NCBI GenBank assembly: GCA_903852585.1
Contig: CAINRG010000057.1
Span: 1-54,245, forward strand
Direction of reading: 5' to 3'
Length of the DNA stretch: 54,245 nt
From: an uncultured Actinomycetes bacterium
GTDB lineage: Bacteria; Actinomycetota; Actinomycetes; Nanopelagicales; Nanopelagicaceae
Numbering within the stretch: the stretch's first letter is position 1; every line of letters begins with the position of its first letter. Below the pieces are notes generated by a model, which was not told the origin of the DNA, did not search any database, and worked only from the letters and a program-made list of their open reading frames with translations. This document shows positions 1 to 9,307 of this stretch, in pieces. A program made the position numbers and the translations under genes.

Positions 1-549
1 AACAACTCGTTGACAAGATATTTGTTGCTCATGTTTGAGGCACGGAAGAATCCAGGTGAAGCAGCACGTCTCGCTTCATCGATTCCAGCAGATTCTGAAC
101 ATCAAAAATTTGGAAAGGCGCTGTTTCTGGCTGAGGCAACTCTCTCCAATCCTCCGGTTGCAACAAGACACTTACGAGAAGCGCTCGAAATTGCCGCTGC
201 TCACGGATACTTCCGCTCCTTCCTCAATCTCTCTCAGGAATGTAAAAGCCTATTACTCGACATTGCTGGGAAAAATCCGACTGTCTACATGGAGCAAATC
301 GCTCAAGGGATTCGAAAGCAAAGCAATGCCGTTCAGCATGACGGTATTGGATCAGATCACGCTCTCACGAAGCGGGAACTCGATATTTTGAGGCGCCTTG
401 CGACAGGTCTTCCCATAACACAGATTGCGGCCACGTTACATATCTCTAACAACACCATCAAAACGCACTTGAAAAATGTCTATCGAAAGATGAGCGTTGG
501 ATCACGTGAAGAGGCTGTGGCGCGAGGCCACGAGTTGTTGCTTCTTTAA
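1..549 (+). CDS. LuxR-family transcriptional regulator, C-terminal part (5' end outside window)
   Basis: The reading frame is open from the first base of the window, so the true start lies upstream; a TTG at position 10 is in frame but has no ribosome-binding site visible. The last 60 or so residues form a LuxR/GerE helix-turn-helix: an LTKRELDILRRLATG start, the ISNNTIKTHLKNVYRKM recognition helix region, and a short tail. The preceding 110 residues look like the helical TPR-like region found before the HTH in MalT/LAL-type regulators. The protein should bind DNA and activate transcription, but the sensor domain is not in the window and its signal cannot be read. The 3' end overlaps the convergent mreB by 4 bases. 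Confidence 0.85.
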   Translation, partial: NNSLTRYLLLMFEARKNPGEAARLASSIPADSEHQKFGKALFLAEATLSNPPVATRHLREALEIAAAHGYFRSFLNLSQECKSLLLDIAGKNPTVYMEQIAQGIRKQSNAVQHDGIGSDHALTKRELDILRRLATGLPITQIAATLHISNNTIKTHLKNVYRKMSVGSREEAVARGHELLLL

Positions 550-1574
550 TTTCTTTTTTCGGGCGTTACAACAGCTTCAAGTAGTGCAATATTTTCGACG
601 CACTTTCCTGCCCCGTTGACGACAGCATAAAGAGGATCTTCGGCAATAAAGACTGGCATTCCTGTCTCTTTTCGAAGTCGCTCAGGAAGTCCACGAAGAA
701 GCGCGCCCCCACCCGCCAAAACAATTCCTGCAACAGCTAGGTCAGAGACAAGATCAGGGGGCGTTTCATCTAGCGTTGCTTTAATAGCAGCAATAATTTT
801 TGCCAAAGGGTCTGAAATAGCTTCACGAACTTCTTCCGCACTTATCAGCATATCTTTTGGAAGGCCCGTGACAAGATCGCGGCCGCGAATATGGGCATCT
901 GTATCGTCCCTGAGTTTGTGCGCTGAGCCGATGCTCATCTTGAGCTCTTCGGCGGTTCGTTCACCTATCAGAAGTTGATATTTATTCTTCACATAATTAA
1001 TGATGGCGTTATCCATCGCATCTCCACCAATACGAACTGAACGTGATGTAACGATTCCGCCTAAAGAAATTACGGCTACATCTGTCGTCCCACCACCAAT
1101 ATCTACAATCAAAGATCCTTGAGGTTCAGAAATTGGGAGCCCTGCTCCGATTGCCGCAGCCATCGGCTCTTCCATGATGTAAACCTTTCGCGCACCGGCT
1201 GCATACGCGGCATCTTTAATAGCGCGATGTTCGACTGATGTAACGACAGGGGGAACAGCAACAACAATGATGGGTTTTGAAAGCAGACGCTTAACACCGA
1301 CCTTGTCGAGAAAGAGGCGTAGCATTTTTTGCGCAGTATCAAAATCTGCAACAACACCATCTTTGAGAGGGCGAACAGAGAGAACATAATCAGGGGTTCT
1401 ACCCACCATCATGCGGGCCTCATGTCCGACAGCGAGAACAGATCCATTTTCAGAGTTGAGCGCAACAACAGATGGCTCATTTAAAACGATACCTGTATGC
1501 GCGCGATAGATAACTGTATTAGCCGTTCCGATATCGATAGCGAGATCAGTGCGAAAAAGCTTGCGCATATTCAA
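546..1574 (-). CDS. mreB: Rod shape-determining protein MreB/Mbl
   Basis: A 342-residue actin-like ATPase that forms membrane-associated filaments and guides lateral cell-wall synthesis. The actin-fold signatures are visible: phosphate 1 loop DIGTANT at residues 14-20, phosphate 2 loop DIGGGTTD near 158, and an adenosine-site AGGGALLRG near 288. The length is normal for the family. The ATG is preceded by a GAGGT ribosome-binding site. No mreC, mreD, rodA or pbp2 follows, which is unlike the usual mre operon: the next gene downstream is a convergent LuxR regulator. The 115-base region upstream holds a nested inverted repeat. Identification as MreB is firm; whether it sets rod shape or has another role in this cell cannot be read here. 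Confidence 0.93.
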   Translation of the reverse strand: MNMRKLFRTDLAIDIGTANTVIYRAHTGIVLNEPSVVALNSENGSVLAVGHEARMMVGRTPDYVLSVRPLKDGVVADFDTAQKMLRLFLDKVGVKRLLSKPIIVVAVPPVVTSVEHRAIKDAAYAAGARKVYIMEEPMAAAIGAGLPISEPQGSLIVDIGGGTTDVAVISLGGIVTSRSVRIGGDAMDNAIINYVKNKYQLLIGERTAEELKMSIGSAHKLRDDTDAHIRGRDLVTGLPKDMLISAEEVREAISDPLAKIIAAIKATLDETPPDLVSDLAVAGIVLAGGGALLRGLPERLRKETGMPVFIAEDPLYAVVNGAGKCVENIALLEAVVTPEKRN

Positions 1575-1591
1575 GTGACCTCGCTATCAAT

Positions 1592-1638
1592 TGAGACAGT
1601 ATTACGCGTACAGGGAAGTGAACTGTATGCCTGTCTCA
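1592..1638. repeat. Nested inverted repeat upstream of mreB
   Basis: The outer arms TGAGACAG (1592-1599) and CTGTCTCA (1631-1638) are perfect inverted repeats of 8 bases. Inside them sits a second pair, TACAG (1609-1613) and CTGTA (1623-1627). They lie 18 to 64 bases before the mreB start, so they could fold in the leader RNA or serve as a protein-binding site. A TTGACC motif further upstream on the minus strand (about 1648-1653) could be a -35 element, but no good -10 is spaced to match. Function is inferred only. Confidence 0.5.
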
Positions 1639-1689
1639 GAGAAGCGGGTCAAGAGTTGTTGGGTTAATAGCAGGGTGAAGTCTGGGGGT

Positions 1690-2913
1690 TTAGAGAGAAT
1701 CCATGATGTGGCGATTGCCGCGATCGAATGTGAAGTAATTCCACATCCAATCGGCAATTGTGCCGATGCGGTTGCGCCCACCTAAGAGGTAGAGAACGTG
1801 GAGAAAGAGCCAGGCAAACCAGGCGATGGGTCCTCGAAGTTTGAGACGCTTTACCTGAACAACTGCTTTGTGTCGGCCAATTGTCGCCATCGATCCTTTA
1901 TCGGTGTATTTAAATTCTTTCAGCGCCTCGCCCTTTTTCAGGCGACGGATCTGGTCGGCAAGAAAGCGCCCTTGTTGCATAGCAGCCGGCGCCACCATCG
2001 GAAGCGGTCGACCATTTTTGCCGATTACAGCTGCGTTATCTCCAATAGCCCAGATATATGGGTAATTAGAAACTTGCAAAGTCGCATCAGTTTTAATGCG
2101 ATTTCCAGCAAGCGGAAGTGAAAGATCGCGAAGTTCATCAACACCCTTAACTCCCGCAGCCCAAACGGTTACCTCAGAAGGAATTGAAGTGCCATCAGCA
2201 AAATGAATCGCGCGATGCTTTACTTCTTTCACTTGAGTATTGAGCAAAACTTTTACACCAAGTTCTTCAAGATCTTTCTTTGTGCGTTCTGAGAGATCAT
2301 CGTCAAACATAGGAAGAAGGCGAGGTCCTGCTTCAATAAGATAAATATCAATATGGTTAGAGGCATTGAAGTTATCGCTACGAAGTGGCCCGCGAACGAG
2401 TTCTGCAAGTGCACCTGACATCTCAACACCTGTTGGTCCGCCACCAACGAGCGCAACTGAAAGTCGAGTGTTATCTTCAAAGCGACAGAGATCTTCAAAT
2501 CGACGCATCATCTCAGAGCGAATCTGAAGTGCTTCGTGGATATTTTTCATTCCTAGCGCATGCTCTTCAACACCCGGGACTCCAAAGTCGGCAGTAGCAG
2601 AACCCATTGCAAAAACTAGGTGGTCGAATGCGATTACTTCGCTGCTATCGAGTTTTACAGTCTTGTTTTTATGATCGACAGAGATAGGTGAGCCCATGCG
2701 GAATTTTGCACCGGTCTTACGAAGCGCCCCTCGAATTGGATAGGCAACATGGTCGGCTGCAAGTGAAGCGGTAGCTACCTGGTAGAGAAGTGGCAAAAAG
2801 GTCTGGTAATTGTGGCGGTCGACAACGGTGACGTCTGCGTCTGTTCCAATAGCTTTCGCGGCGGTGAGGCCTGCAAAGCCCGCTCCAAGAATGACTACGC
2901 GAGGTTTAGACAT
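1690..2913 (-). CDS. ndh: Type II NADH dehydrogenase (NDH-2), FAD-dependent
   Basis: A 407-residue single-subunit flavoprotein that oxidises NADH and passes electrons to the quinone pool without pumping protons. It has the two Rossmann dinucleotide sites of the family: GAGFAGLTAA at residues 10-19 for FAD, and VALVGGGPTGVEMSGALAEL near residue 155 for NADH. A third FAD contact, YIWAIGDNAA, lies near 285. The hydrophobic stretch near 365-380 (AWFAWLFLHVLYLLGG) fits the C-terminal membrane-anchoring region. It sits upstream of mreB on the same strand, 115 bases away, and is divergent from the SDR-DUF2867 gene. Other pyridine-nucleotide-disulfide oxidoreductases are possible, but this C-terminal region favours NDH-2. 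Confidence 0.9.
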   Translation of the reverse strand: MSKPRVVILGAGFAGLTAAKAIGTDADVTVVDRHNYQTFLPLLYQVATASLAADHVAYPIRGALRKTGAKFRMGSPISVDHKNKTVKLDSSEVIAFDHLVFAMGSATADFGVPGVEEHALGMKNIHEALQIRSEMMRRFEDLCRFEDNTRLSVALVGGGPTGVEMSGALAELVRGPLRSDNFNASNHIDIYLIEAGPRLLPMFDDDLSERTKKDLEELGVKVLLNTQVKEVKHRAIHFADGTSIPSEVTVWAAGVKGVDELRDLSLPLAGNRIKTDATLQVSNYPYIWAIGDNAAVIGKNGRPLPMVAPAAMQQGRFLADQIRRLKKGEALKEFKYTDKGSMATIGRHKAVVQVKRLKLRGPIAWFAWLFLHVLYLLGGRNRIGTIADWMWNYFTFDRGNRHIMDSL

Positions 2914-2973
2914 GGATTCAACTCTCTACATTTAGGTCAGCGCCGATGCTTGTGGAAGTCTACTGTGGTGGAT

Positions 2974-4476
2974 ATGAAAGAGATAAATCGTAAGATTTTA
3001 GTAACAGGGGCCTCCGGCTATGTAGGCGGCCGACTGGTCCGCTCTCTTCTTGAGAAGCACCTGGATGTTCGCGTCTTTGTTCGCGACAAAAATAAGATTG
3101 CACGTCAACCGTGGCAGTCTCACGTGGAGATTGCCGTTGGCAATGCAAATAGTCACGATGAAACTCTTGCCGCTCTCCAGGGCGTTCACACCGCTTATTA
3201 CTTACTTCATTCGATCAATTACTCAACTCGATTCGACGAGATAGAAGCCGAAATGGCGCGCACATTCGCAAAGGCTGCTGAAGAGGCTGGAGTTTCTCAA
3301 ATAATTTATTTAGGCGGGATTGCAAATGATAAAAAGCGAAGCAAGCATCTTGAATCACGGGCAAATACCGGACGTCAATTAGCTGCTGGCTCTGTCCCTG
3401 TAATGGAAATTCGTGCCGGCATCATTATCGGATCAGGTTCGGCATCATTTGAAATGTTGCGCCATCTAACTCATCGCTTGCCAATTATGACAACTCCTAA
3501 GTGGGTTTCTAATAAAACCCATCCCATCGCAATCCGCGACATCTTGTATTACCTCACCGAAGCCGGCCGATTGGAGAAAAGCGTCTCTGGCATCTTTGAT
3601 GTTGGCGGACCTGAAATTGTGAGCTATGAAGATATGATGCAAATCTTTGCAAAGATATCTGGGCTTCGAAAGCGCATCATTATTAAGGTCCCAGTTCTTT
3701 CTCCCAAACTTTCAAGTTTGTGGATCGGACTGGTAACTCCAGTCCCAACAACGCTTGCACGTCCTCTTGTTGGTTCGCTCATCAGCGAAGTTGTCGCAGA
3801 TCCTAAAAAGAGCCTGGATGCGATTATTCCTCCACCTGTTGAAGGGTTGCTACCGCTCAAGCAAGCAATCGAATACGCACTTTCCAAGACAAGCGGAAAT
3901 GACATTGAAACTCGCTGGTCCGATGCGACTGGCCCAACAGCTCCGTGGCAAAAGGCGCAAAGTGATCCAACGTGGGCAGGTGAAACAATGTATTTTGATG
4001 AACGAGAAGTTATTACCGATGCCCCTTTGAAATCTGTTTGGGAAGCTGTAGAAAGTATTGGCGGAGATACAGGTTGGTATGGAACCGGCTTCCTATGGTG
4101 GCTCCGTGGATTAATGGATCGCCTTATTGGTGGTGTGGGAATTCGGCGAGGGCGTCGGGATCCGAAAAACTTGCGAATTGGCGATGCTGTTGATTTTTGG
4201 AGGGTAGAAAATTTGATTCCAGGTGAAGAGCTCAAGCTTTATGCAGAAATGATTCTTCCCGGAAAGGCATGGCTTGAATTTAGAATTGAAGAGATGTCAG
4301 ATAGCCATTTGAAACTGATACAAAAGGCAAGTTTCCAGCCGCGAGGCCTTGGTGGTCAGCTTTACTGGTTTGTAGTTGCACCATTCCATTTTCTTGTATT
4401 TCCTAGAATGATTAGAAACCTAATTAAAGCTGCGAATCAAAACGGGAAAAGCGGGGAGAACGAAGAACGTGCATGA
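2974..4476 (+). CDS. NAD(P)-binding SDR protein with C-terminal DUF2867 domain
   Basis: A 500-residue two-domain protein. The N-terminal half is an atypical short-chain dehydrogenase/epimerase with the nucleotide loop TGASGYVG at residues 11-18. It resembles the NmrA-like group rather than classical sugar epimerases. Residues from about 370 to 490 match the DUF2867 domain, which has a lipid- or ligand-binding START-like fold. The combination is known in actinobacteria, but the substrate is unknown. I chose the ATG at 2974 because a TACTGT hexamer at 2961-2966 ends seven bases before it, suggesting a leaderless transcript; GTG codons at 2965 and 2968 are alternatives. The 3' end overlaps the next gene by 8 bases, so the two are probably co-translated. 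Confidence 0.82.
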   Translation: MKEINRKILVTGASGYVGGRLVRSLLEKHLDVRVFVRDKNKIARQPWQSHVEIAVGNANSHDETLAALQGVHTAYYLLHSINYSTRFDEIEAEMARTFAKAAEEAGVSQIIYLGGIANDKKRSKHLESRANTGRQLAAGSVPVMEIRAGIIIGSGSASFEMLRHLTHRLPIMTTPKWVSNKTHPIAIRDILYYLTEAGRLEKSVSGIFDVGGPEIVSYEDMMQIFAKISGLRKRIIIKVPVLSPKLSSLWIGLVTPVPTTLARPLVGSLISEVVADPKKSLDAIIPPPVEGLLPLKQAIEYALSKTSGNDIETRWSDATGPTAPWQKAQSDPTWAGETMYFDEREVITDAPLKSVWEAVESIGGDTGWYGTGFLWWLRGLMDRLIGGVGIRRGRRDPKNLRIGDAVDFWRVENLIPGEELKLYAEMILPGKAWLEFRIEEMSDSHLKLIQKASFQPRGLGGQLYWFVVAPFHFLVFPRMIRNLIKAANQNGKSGENEERA

Positions 4477-5833
4477 ATTCACGCCTGATGTAGAAGCGCT
4501 TGCTCGCGACATTCTTCATTATTCACTTCTTCGCCTGCGCCAAGAACCACCGCTTGATCATGCAAAGAGTGAAGCAGAACTCTTAGCAGAGGCAGGTAAT
4601 ACCATCACTGAAGCCGGTCTTGGCGGCAAGGAAGCCCTTCGCGTTTTCACCGAAATTTTGGCCCCATCATGTTTATCTACTGATCACCCGTCTTATCTTG
4701 CGTTTATTCCATCTGCACCAAGTGAACACTCCACACTCTTTGATCTTGTTGTTGGAGCAAGTGCGATTTATGGCGGATCATGGGTCGAAGGTGCCGGAGC
4801 AGTATTTGCTGAAAACCAAGCTCTTCGATGGATTAGTGATTTAGCAAAACTTCCAGAAAGCGCTGGTGGTGTTTTTGTTCAGGGCGGAACAATCGGGAAT
4901 CTCTCCGCGCTTGTCGCAGCTCGTCATACAGCTCGCGAAAAGGCGAAAGAAGCTGGCAAAAAGGTAGATCGTTGGGTTGTAGTTGCTAGTAATCAGGCTC
5001 ACTCATCCATTCAGTCGGCAACCGATGTGATGGATTGTGAAGTGATCTTTGCAAATGCTGATGAAGATTTAGTACTCCGTGCAGAGGCTGTAGATATCGC
5101 AATAAAGAAGTACATCGCAGAAAATCCATCTCACGAAGTTTTTGCTCTCGTTGGAACAGCCGGGTCTACAAACCTTGGAATTATCGATGACCTAGATTCA
5201 TTAGGGGATTACGCAAACAAAAACGGGATTTGGTTTCACGTTGACGGTGCATATGGATTAGCAGGTTTGTGCGCCCCATCTGTTCGAGAACATTTCAATG
5301 GAATTGAAAAATGTGATTCGATGATTGTCGATCCGCACAAGTGGCTCTTTGCTCCCTATGATGCATGTGCTCTGATCTATCGAAATCCTGCGCTAGGAAA
5401 GGCAGCCCATACCCAACGCGCTTCTTATCTGGATACGCTAGAAGATGAAAATGAATTTAATCCTTCGGATTACGCGATTCATTTAACGCGACGTCCGCGA
5501 GGATTGCCATTTTGGTATTCACTTGCAGCAAACGGAAGTAAGGAGTATTCCGATGCAGTCGAGGACACCATCCATACTGCAAAGATTGCCGCACGACTCA
5601 TCGAAGAACATCCGCATCTGGAACTCCTTATGGATCCCGAACTTTCCATCGTTGCATTCACCCGTAAAGGCTGGAGTGCTAGCGATTATCAACAGTGGAG
5701 CGACAAACTTCTTGAGGATCAGATTGCATTTGTCACGCCATCGGCGCATCAAGGCAAGCCCATTCTTCGATTTGCGATTGTGAACCCCTGGACCTCAGAA
5801 AAACATATCCAGGAAATTCTCGCCACGCTTTAG
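4469..5833 (+). CDS. Pyridoxal-phosphate-dependent group II decarboxylase
   Basis: A 454-residue enzyme of the group II amino-acid decarboxylases (aromatic amino-acid, glutamate or diaminobutyrate type). The PLP lysine lies in VDPHKWLFAPYDACAL, and HVDGAYG carries the aspartate that holds the pyridine nitrogen. The start is a GTG at 4469, within the end of the SDR-DUF2867 gene, so expression is probably coupled to it. The amino-acid substrate cannot be assigned from sequence by eye. The pairing with an NmrA/DUF2867 protein is not a pathway I recognise. The stop codon sits in a 12-base palindrome, TTTAGCGCTAAA. Confidence 0.85.
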   Translation: MHEFTPDVEALARDILHYSLLRLRQEPPLDHAKSEAELLAEAGNTITEAGLGGKEALRVFTEILAPSCLSTDHPSYLAFIPSAPSEHSTLFDLVVGASAIYGGSWVEGAGAVFAENQALRWISDLAKLPESAGGVFVQGGTIGNLSALVAARHTAREKAKEAGKKVDRWVVVASNQAHSSIQSATDVMDCEVIFANADEDLVLRAEAVDIAIKKYIAENPSHEVFALVGTAGSTNLGIIDDLDSLGDYANKNGIWFHVDGAYGLAGLCAPSVREHFNGIEKCDSMIVDPHKWLFAPYDACALIYRNPALGKAAHTQRASYLDTLEDENEFNPSDYAIHLTRRPRGLPFWYSLAANGSKEYSDAVEDTIHTAKIAARLIEEHPHLELLMDPELSIVAFTRKGWSASDYQQWSDKLLEDQIAFVTPSAHQGKPILRFAIVNPWTSEKHIQEILATL

Positions 5834-5878
5834 CGCTAAACCCCCAATTTTGTCGCTGCCTTCCTTTACTATCCGTAT

Positions 5879-6145
5879 ATGGAAAACCAGGTACTTACCC
5901 AGACCCCGGCCACAACGCTGACCGATCTGGAGTCTCGTATCTTGGAGTTTGAACGCAGCTGGTGGCGCTATGCCGGTGCAAAAGAGTCCGCTATCAAGGA
6001 GCTCTTCGACCTTACGCCTCCTGCTTATTACCAAGCGCTCAACAACCTGATTGACCGCGACGACGCCCTCTTGGCCCAGCCAATGCTCGTCAAGCGCCTT
6101 CGCCGCCTCCGCGAGGCGCGCACCTCCTCACGCTCAGCTCGCTAA
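5879..6145 (+). CDS. DUF3263 protein
   Basis: An 88-residue protein matching the actinobacterial DUF3263 family. The recognisable core is LEFERSWWRYAGAKESAIKE followed by a helix ending in NNLIDRDDALL, then an Arg-rich tail (LVKRLRRLREARTSSRSAR) that could bind nucleic acid. The arrangement of helices recalls a small helix-turn-helix protein. No function is established for the family. A TACTAT hexamer at 5867-5872 ends six bases before the ATG, so the transcript is probably leaderless. The groEL regulatory region begins right after its stop codon. Confidence 0.8.
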   Translation: MENQVLTQTPATTLTDLESRILEFERSWWRYAGAKESAIKELFDLTPPAYYQALNNLIDRDDALLAQPMLVKRLRRLREARTSSRSAR

Positions 6146-6147
6146 TT

Positions 6148-6177
6148 TTGACCCACCGGGTCTCCTCTCGGTAAGTT
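6148..6177 (+). promoter_or_regulatory. Candidate groEL promoter
   Basis: TTGACC (6148-6153) is a good -35. A weak -10 candidate, TAAGTT (6172-6177), follows after 18 bases. This places the transcription start on or just before the CIRCE element, the usual arrangement for HrcA repression. The -10 match is only partial. Confidence 0.4.
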
Positions 6178-6182
6178 ATGCG

Positions 6183-6209
6183 TTAGCACTCGCAAGCCTG
6201 AAGTGCCAA
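6183..6209 (+). promoter_or_regulatory. CIRCE element (HrcA operator) of groEL
   Basis: TTAGCACTC (6183-6191), a nine-base spacer, and AAGTGCCAA (6201-6209) match the CIRCE consensus TTAGCACTC-N9-GAGTGCTAA, perfectly in the left arm and with two mismatches in the right. It lies 64 bases before the groEL start. The heat-shock repressor HrcA, helped by GroEL, binds this operator in many bacteria, so groEL here is probably HrcA-controlled. The hrcA gene is not in the window. Confidence 0.88.
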
Positions 6210-6211
6210 GA

Positions 6212-7893
<1,682 letters not shown>

Positions 7894-7911
7894 AGAGTCT
7901 ACATAAGCGTG

Positions 7912-7945
7912 AAAGGCCTGCGGACTTTGGTCTGCAGGCCTTTTA
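7912..7945 (+). terminator. Rho-independent terminator after groEL
   Basis: A 14-pair stem with one G-T wobble: AAAGGCCTGC at 7912-7921 pairs with GCAGGCCTTT at 7934-7943, with inner GGAC/GTCT pairs and a TTTG loop. A short T run follows. It ends the groEL transcript 19 bases after the stop codon. Confidence 0.9.
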
Positions 7946-7960
7946 ATTTAGAGTTAGGGC

Positions 7961-8635
7961 ATGAACATGAACGATCCTTTCAATGCAGTAGAACTCGCGC
8001 GCTCTGCCGCGCTTGAGGATGCTGGCGATGAGAAGTTCATCGGTAAATTTATTGGCGCCGAAACAGACGATCGAATCTCCACATACCTTTTTGAAAGTTT
8101 TGTAGCCGGTTACACAGGCTGGCGTTGGGCTGTCACCGTTATCAAAGTTGACGATGATTCTGCTGCAACAATCTGTGACGTTGTTTTGCTTCCAGGCGAG
8201 GATGCCCTCCTTGCTCCTGAATGGATTCCTTACAAAGATCGACTTCTTCCAGGTGACGTTGGTGTTGGCGACATTGTTCCAACTTCTGCAGATGACGTTC
8301 GTTTAGTTCCAGGCTTTGCAGCACTTCCTGGCGATGAAGAACTGGATCCAACACAACTCTTTGAATTTGGCTTGGGACGTGCTCGCGTACTTTCCATTGA
8401 AGGCCGTGACCAGGCAAGCAAGCGCTGGTATGAAGGTGATCGTGGACCTACGGCTCCAATTGCACAACATGCATCGAAGTCATGCGGCTCTTGCGGATTC
8501 TTCTTGCCTATCGCCGGCTCCTTACGCTCATCATTTGGCGTATGCGCCAACGCGATTGCCCCTGATGATGCACGCGTGGTCTCAGTTGACCATGGTTGCG
8601 GTGCGCATTCTGAGGCGCTCGTCGTCACCGAGTAA
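7961..8635 (+). CDS. DUF3027 protein with C-terminal cysteine cluster
   Basis: A 224-residue protein of the actinobacterial DUF3027 family. The body is acidic and contains the family segments AGYTGWRWAV and DVVLLPGEDALLAPEW. The C-terminal part carries a metal-binding-looking cluster: SCGSCGF, then FGVC, then DHGCGAHSE. This could hold zinc or an iron-sulfur cluster, but no role is established. It starts at ATG 7961 or the ATG two codons later. The cold-shock gene follows 59 bases downstream on the same strand, a neighbourhood I associate with this family in other actinobacteria. Confidence 0.82.
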   Translation: MNMNDPFNAVELARSAALEDAGDEKFIGKFIGAETDDRISTYLFESFVAGYTGWRWAVTVIKVDDDSAATICDVVLLPGEDALLAPEWIPYKDRLLPGDVGVGDIVPTSADDVRLVPGFAALPGDEELDPTQLFEFGLGRARVLSIEGRDQASKRWYEGDRGPTAPIAQHASKSCGSCGFFLPIAGSLRSSFGVCANAIAPDDARVVSVDHGCGAHSEALVVTE

Positions 8636-8694
8636 TAAGTTAAACTAGTCCACTAGAGCTTTTCCCCAAAAGGATTTAAAGAAGGAGATACGCC

Positions 8695-9081
8695 ATGCCA
8701 ATCGGTCGCGTTAAATGGTTCAGCCTTGAAAAGGGATTTGGCTTCATCTCCAATGAAGAAGGCGAAGATGTTTATCTTGCCGCCTCATCACTTCCAAATG
8801 GTGTTCCTTCGGTAAAGCCTGGAACAAAGCTTGAGTTTTCAGTTGCTGAAGGCCGTAAGGGTCCGCAGGCAATGTCTGTTCACATTATCGACGAGCCTGC
8901 ATCAGTTGTAGCAAATACACGTATCGGCGCCGATGATCTTGCAACAATTATTGAAGACACCATCAAACTTCTCGACAAAGTTGGAAATGGTCTTCGCCAT
9001 GGACGTTACCCAAATCCTGGTGAAGCAGAACGTCTAGCAAAAGTTCTTAATGGTATTGCCGGCCAGGTAGCTAACCTTTAA
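8695..9081 (+). CDS. Cold-shock domain protein, long actinobacterial form
   Basis: A 128-residue protein. Residues 1-65 are a cold-shock domain with RNP1-like KGFGFIS and the GRVKWFSLEKG start, which bind single-stranded RNA or DNA. Residues 66-128 are an extra helical tail not present in the 67-residue CspA but usual in one actinobacterial subgroup. One motif is altered: the RNP2 region reads DVYLAASSLP instead of the common DVFVHFSAI. A consensus AGGAG ribosome-binding site lies just before the ATG. It is probably an RNA chaperone. Confidence 0.92.
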   Translation: MPIGRVKWFSLEKGFGFISNEEGEDVYLAASSLPNGVPSVKPGTKLEFSVAEGRKGPQAMSVHIIDEPASVVANTRIGADDLATIIEDTIKLLDKVGNGLRHGRYPNPGEAERLAKVLNGIAGQVANL

Positions 9082-9104
9082 AACCTTTCAAGCATTTTGT
9101 GCCT

Positions 9105-9284
9105 TTAATTATTTGCCTCACGTCGAAGTCTGCGGATTGAATAACGCAGACCAATAACTCCAAGAAGCGCTCCAACTATGCATATCCATATGTGAGACGC
9201 TGGGGCCGATCGAGCAATTTCGAGAACAAGTGCGATGAGCCACAGCACTATGCCTGCCACAATCACTTTCACAGTAATCCTCAT
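9105..9284 (-). CDS. Small DUF2530 membrane protein
   Basis: A 59-residue protein on the minus strand. It has two transmembrane helices (about residues 6-22 and 31-46) and an Arg-rich end (RYSIRRLRREA). The pattern AGIVLWLIALVL, then HIWICIVGALLGVIGLRY, matches the DUF2530 family of actinobacterial two-helix proteins. No function is known. A TAGGCT hexamer (on the minus strand, 9292-9297) ends seven bases before the ATG, predicting a leaderless transcript. It is divergent from the MFS gene with only 23 bases between start codons. Confidence 0.8.
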   Translation of the reverse strand: MRITVKVIVAGIVLWLIALVLEIARSAPASHIWICIVGALLGVIGLRYSIRRLRREANN

Positions 9285-9291
9285 GAAAAGA

Positions 9292-9301
9292 AGCCTACAA
9301 T
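9292..9301. promoter_or_regulatory. Overlapping divergent -10 elements for DUF2530 and the MFS gene
   Basis: TACAAT (9296-9301, plus strand) ends six bases before the MFS GTG. TAGGCT on the minus strand (9292-9297) ends seven bases before the DUF2530 ATG. The two hexamers share two bases, so the two promoters cannot both be occupied at once. Both predict transcripts that begin at or next to the start codon. Confidence 0.65.
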
Positions 9302-9307
9302 GAAACC

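Noticed and set aside
1591-1785. A 64-codon plus-strand frame between mreB and ndh
   Set aside because: It overlaps the end of ndh antisense, has no family resemblance and covers the inverted repeat, so it is likely chance.
3624-4235. A 203-codon open frame on the minus strand
   Set aside because: It lies wholly inside the SDR-DUF2867 gene and has a low-complexity Ser/Pro/Arg-rich translation typical of an antisense shadow.
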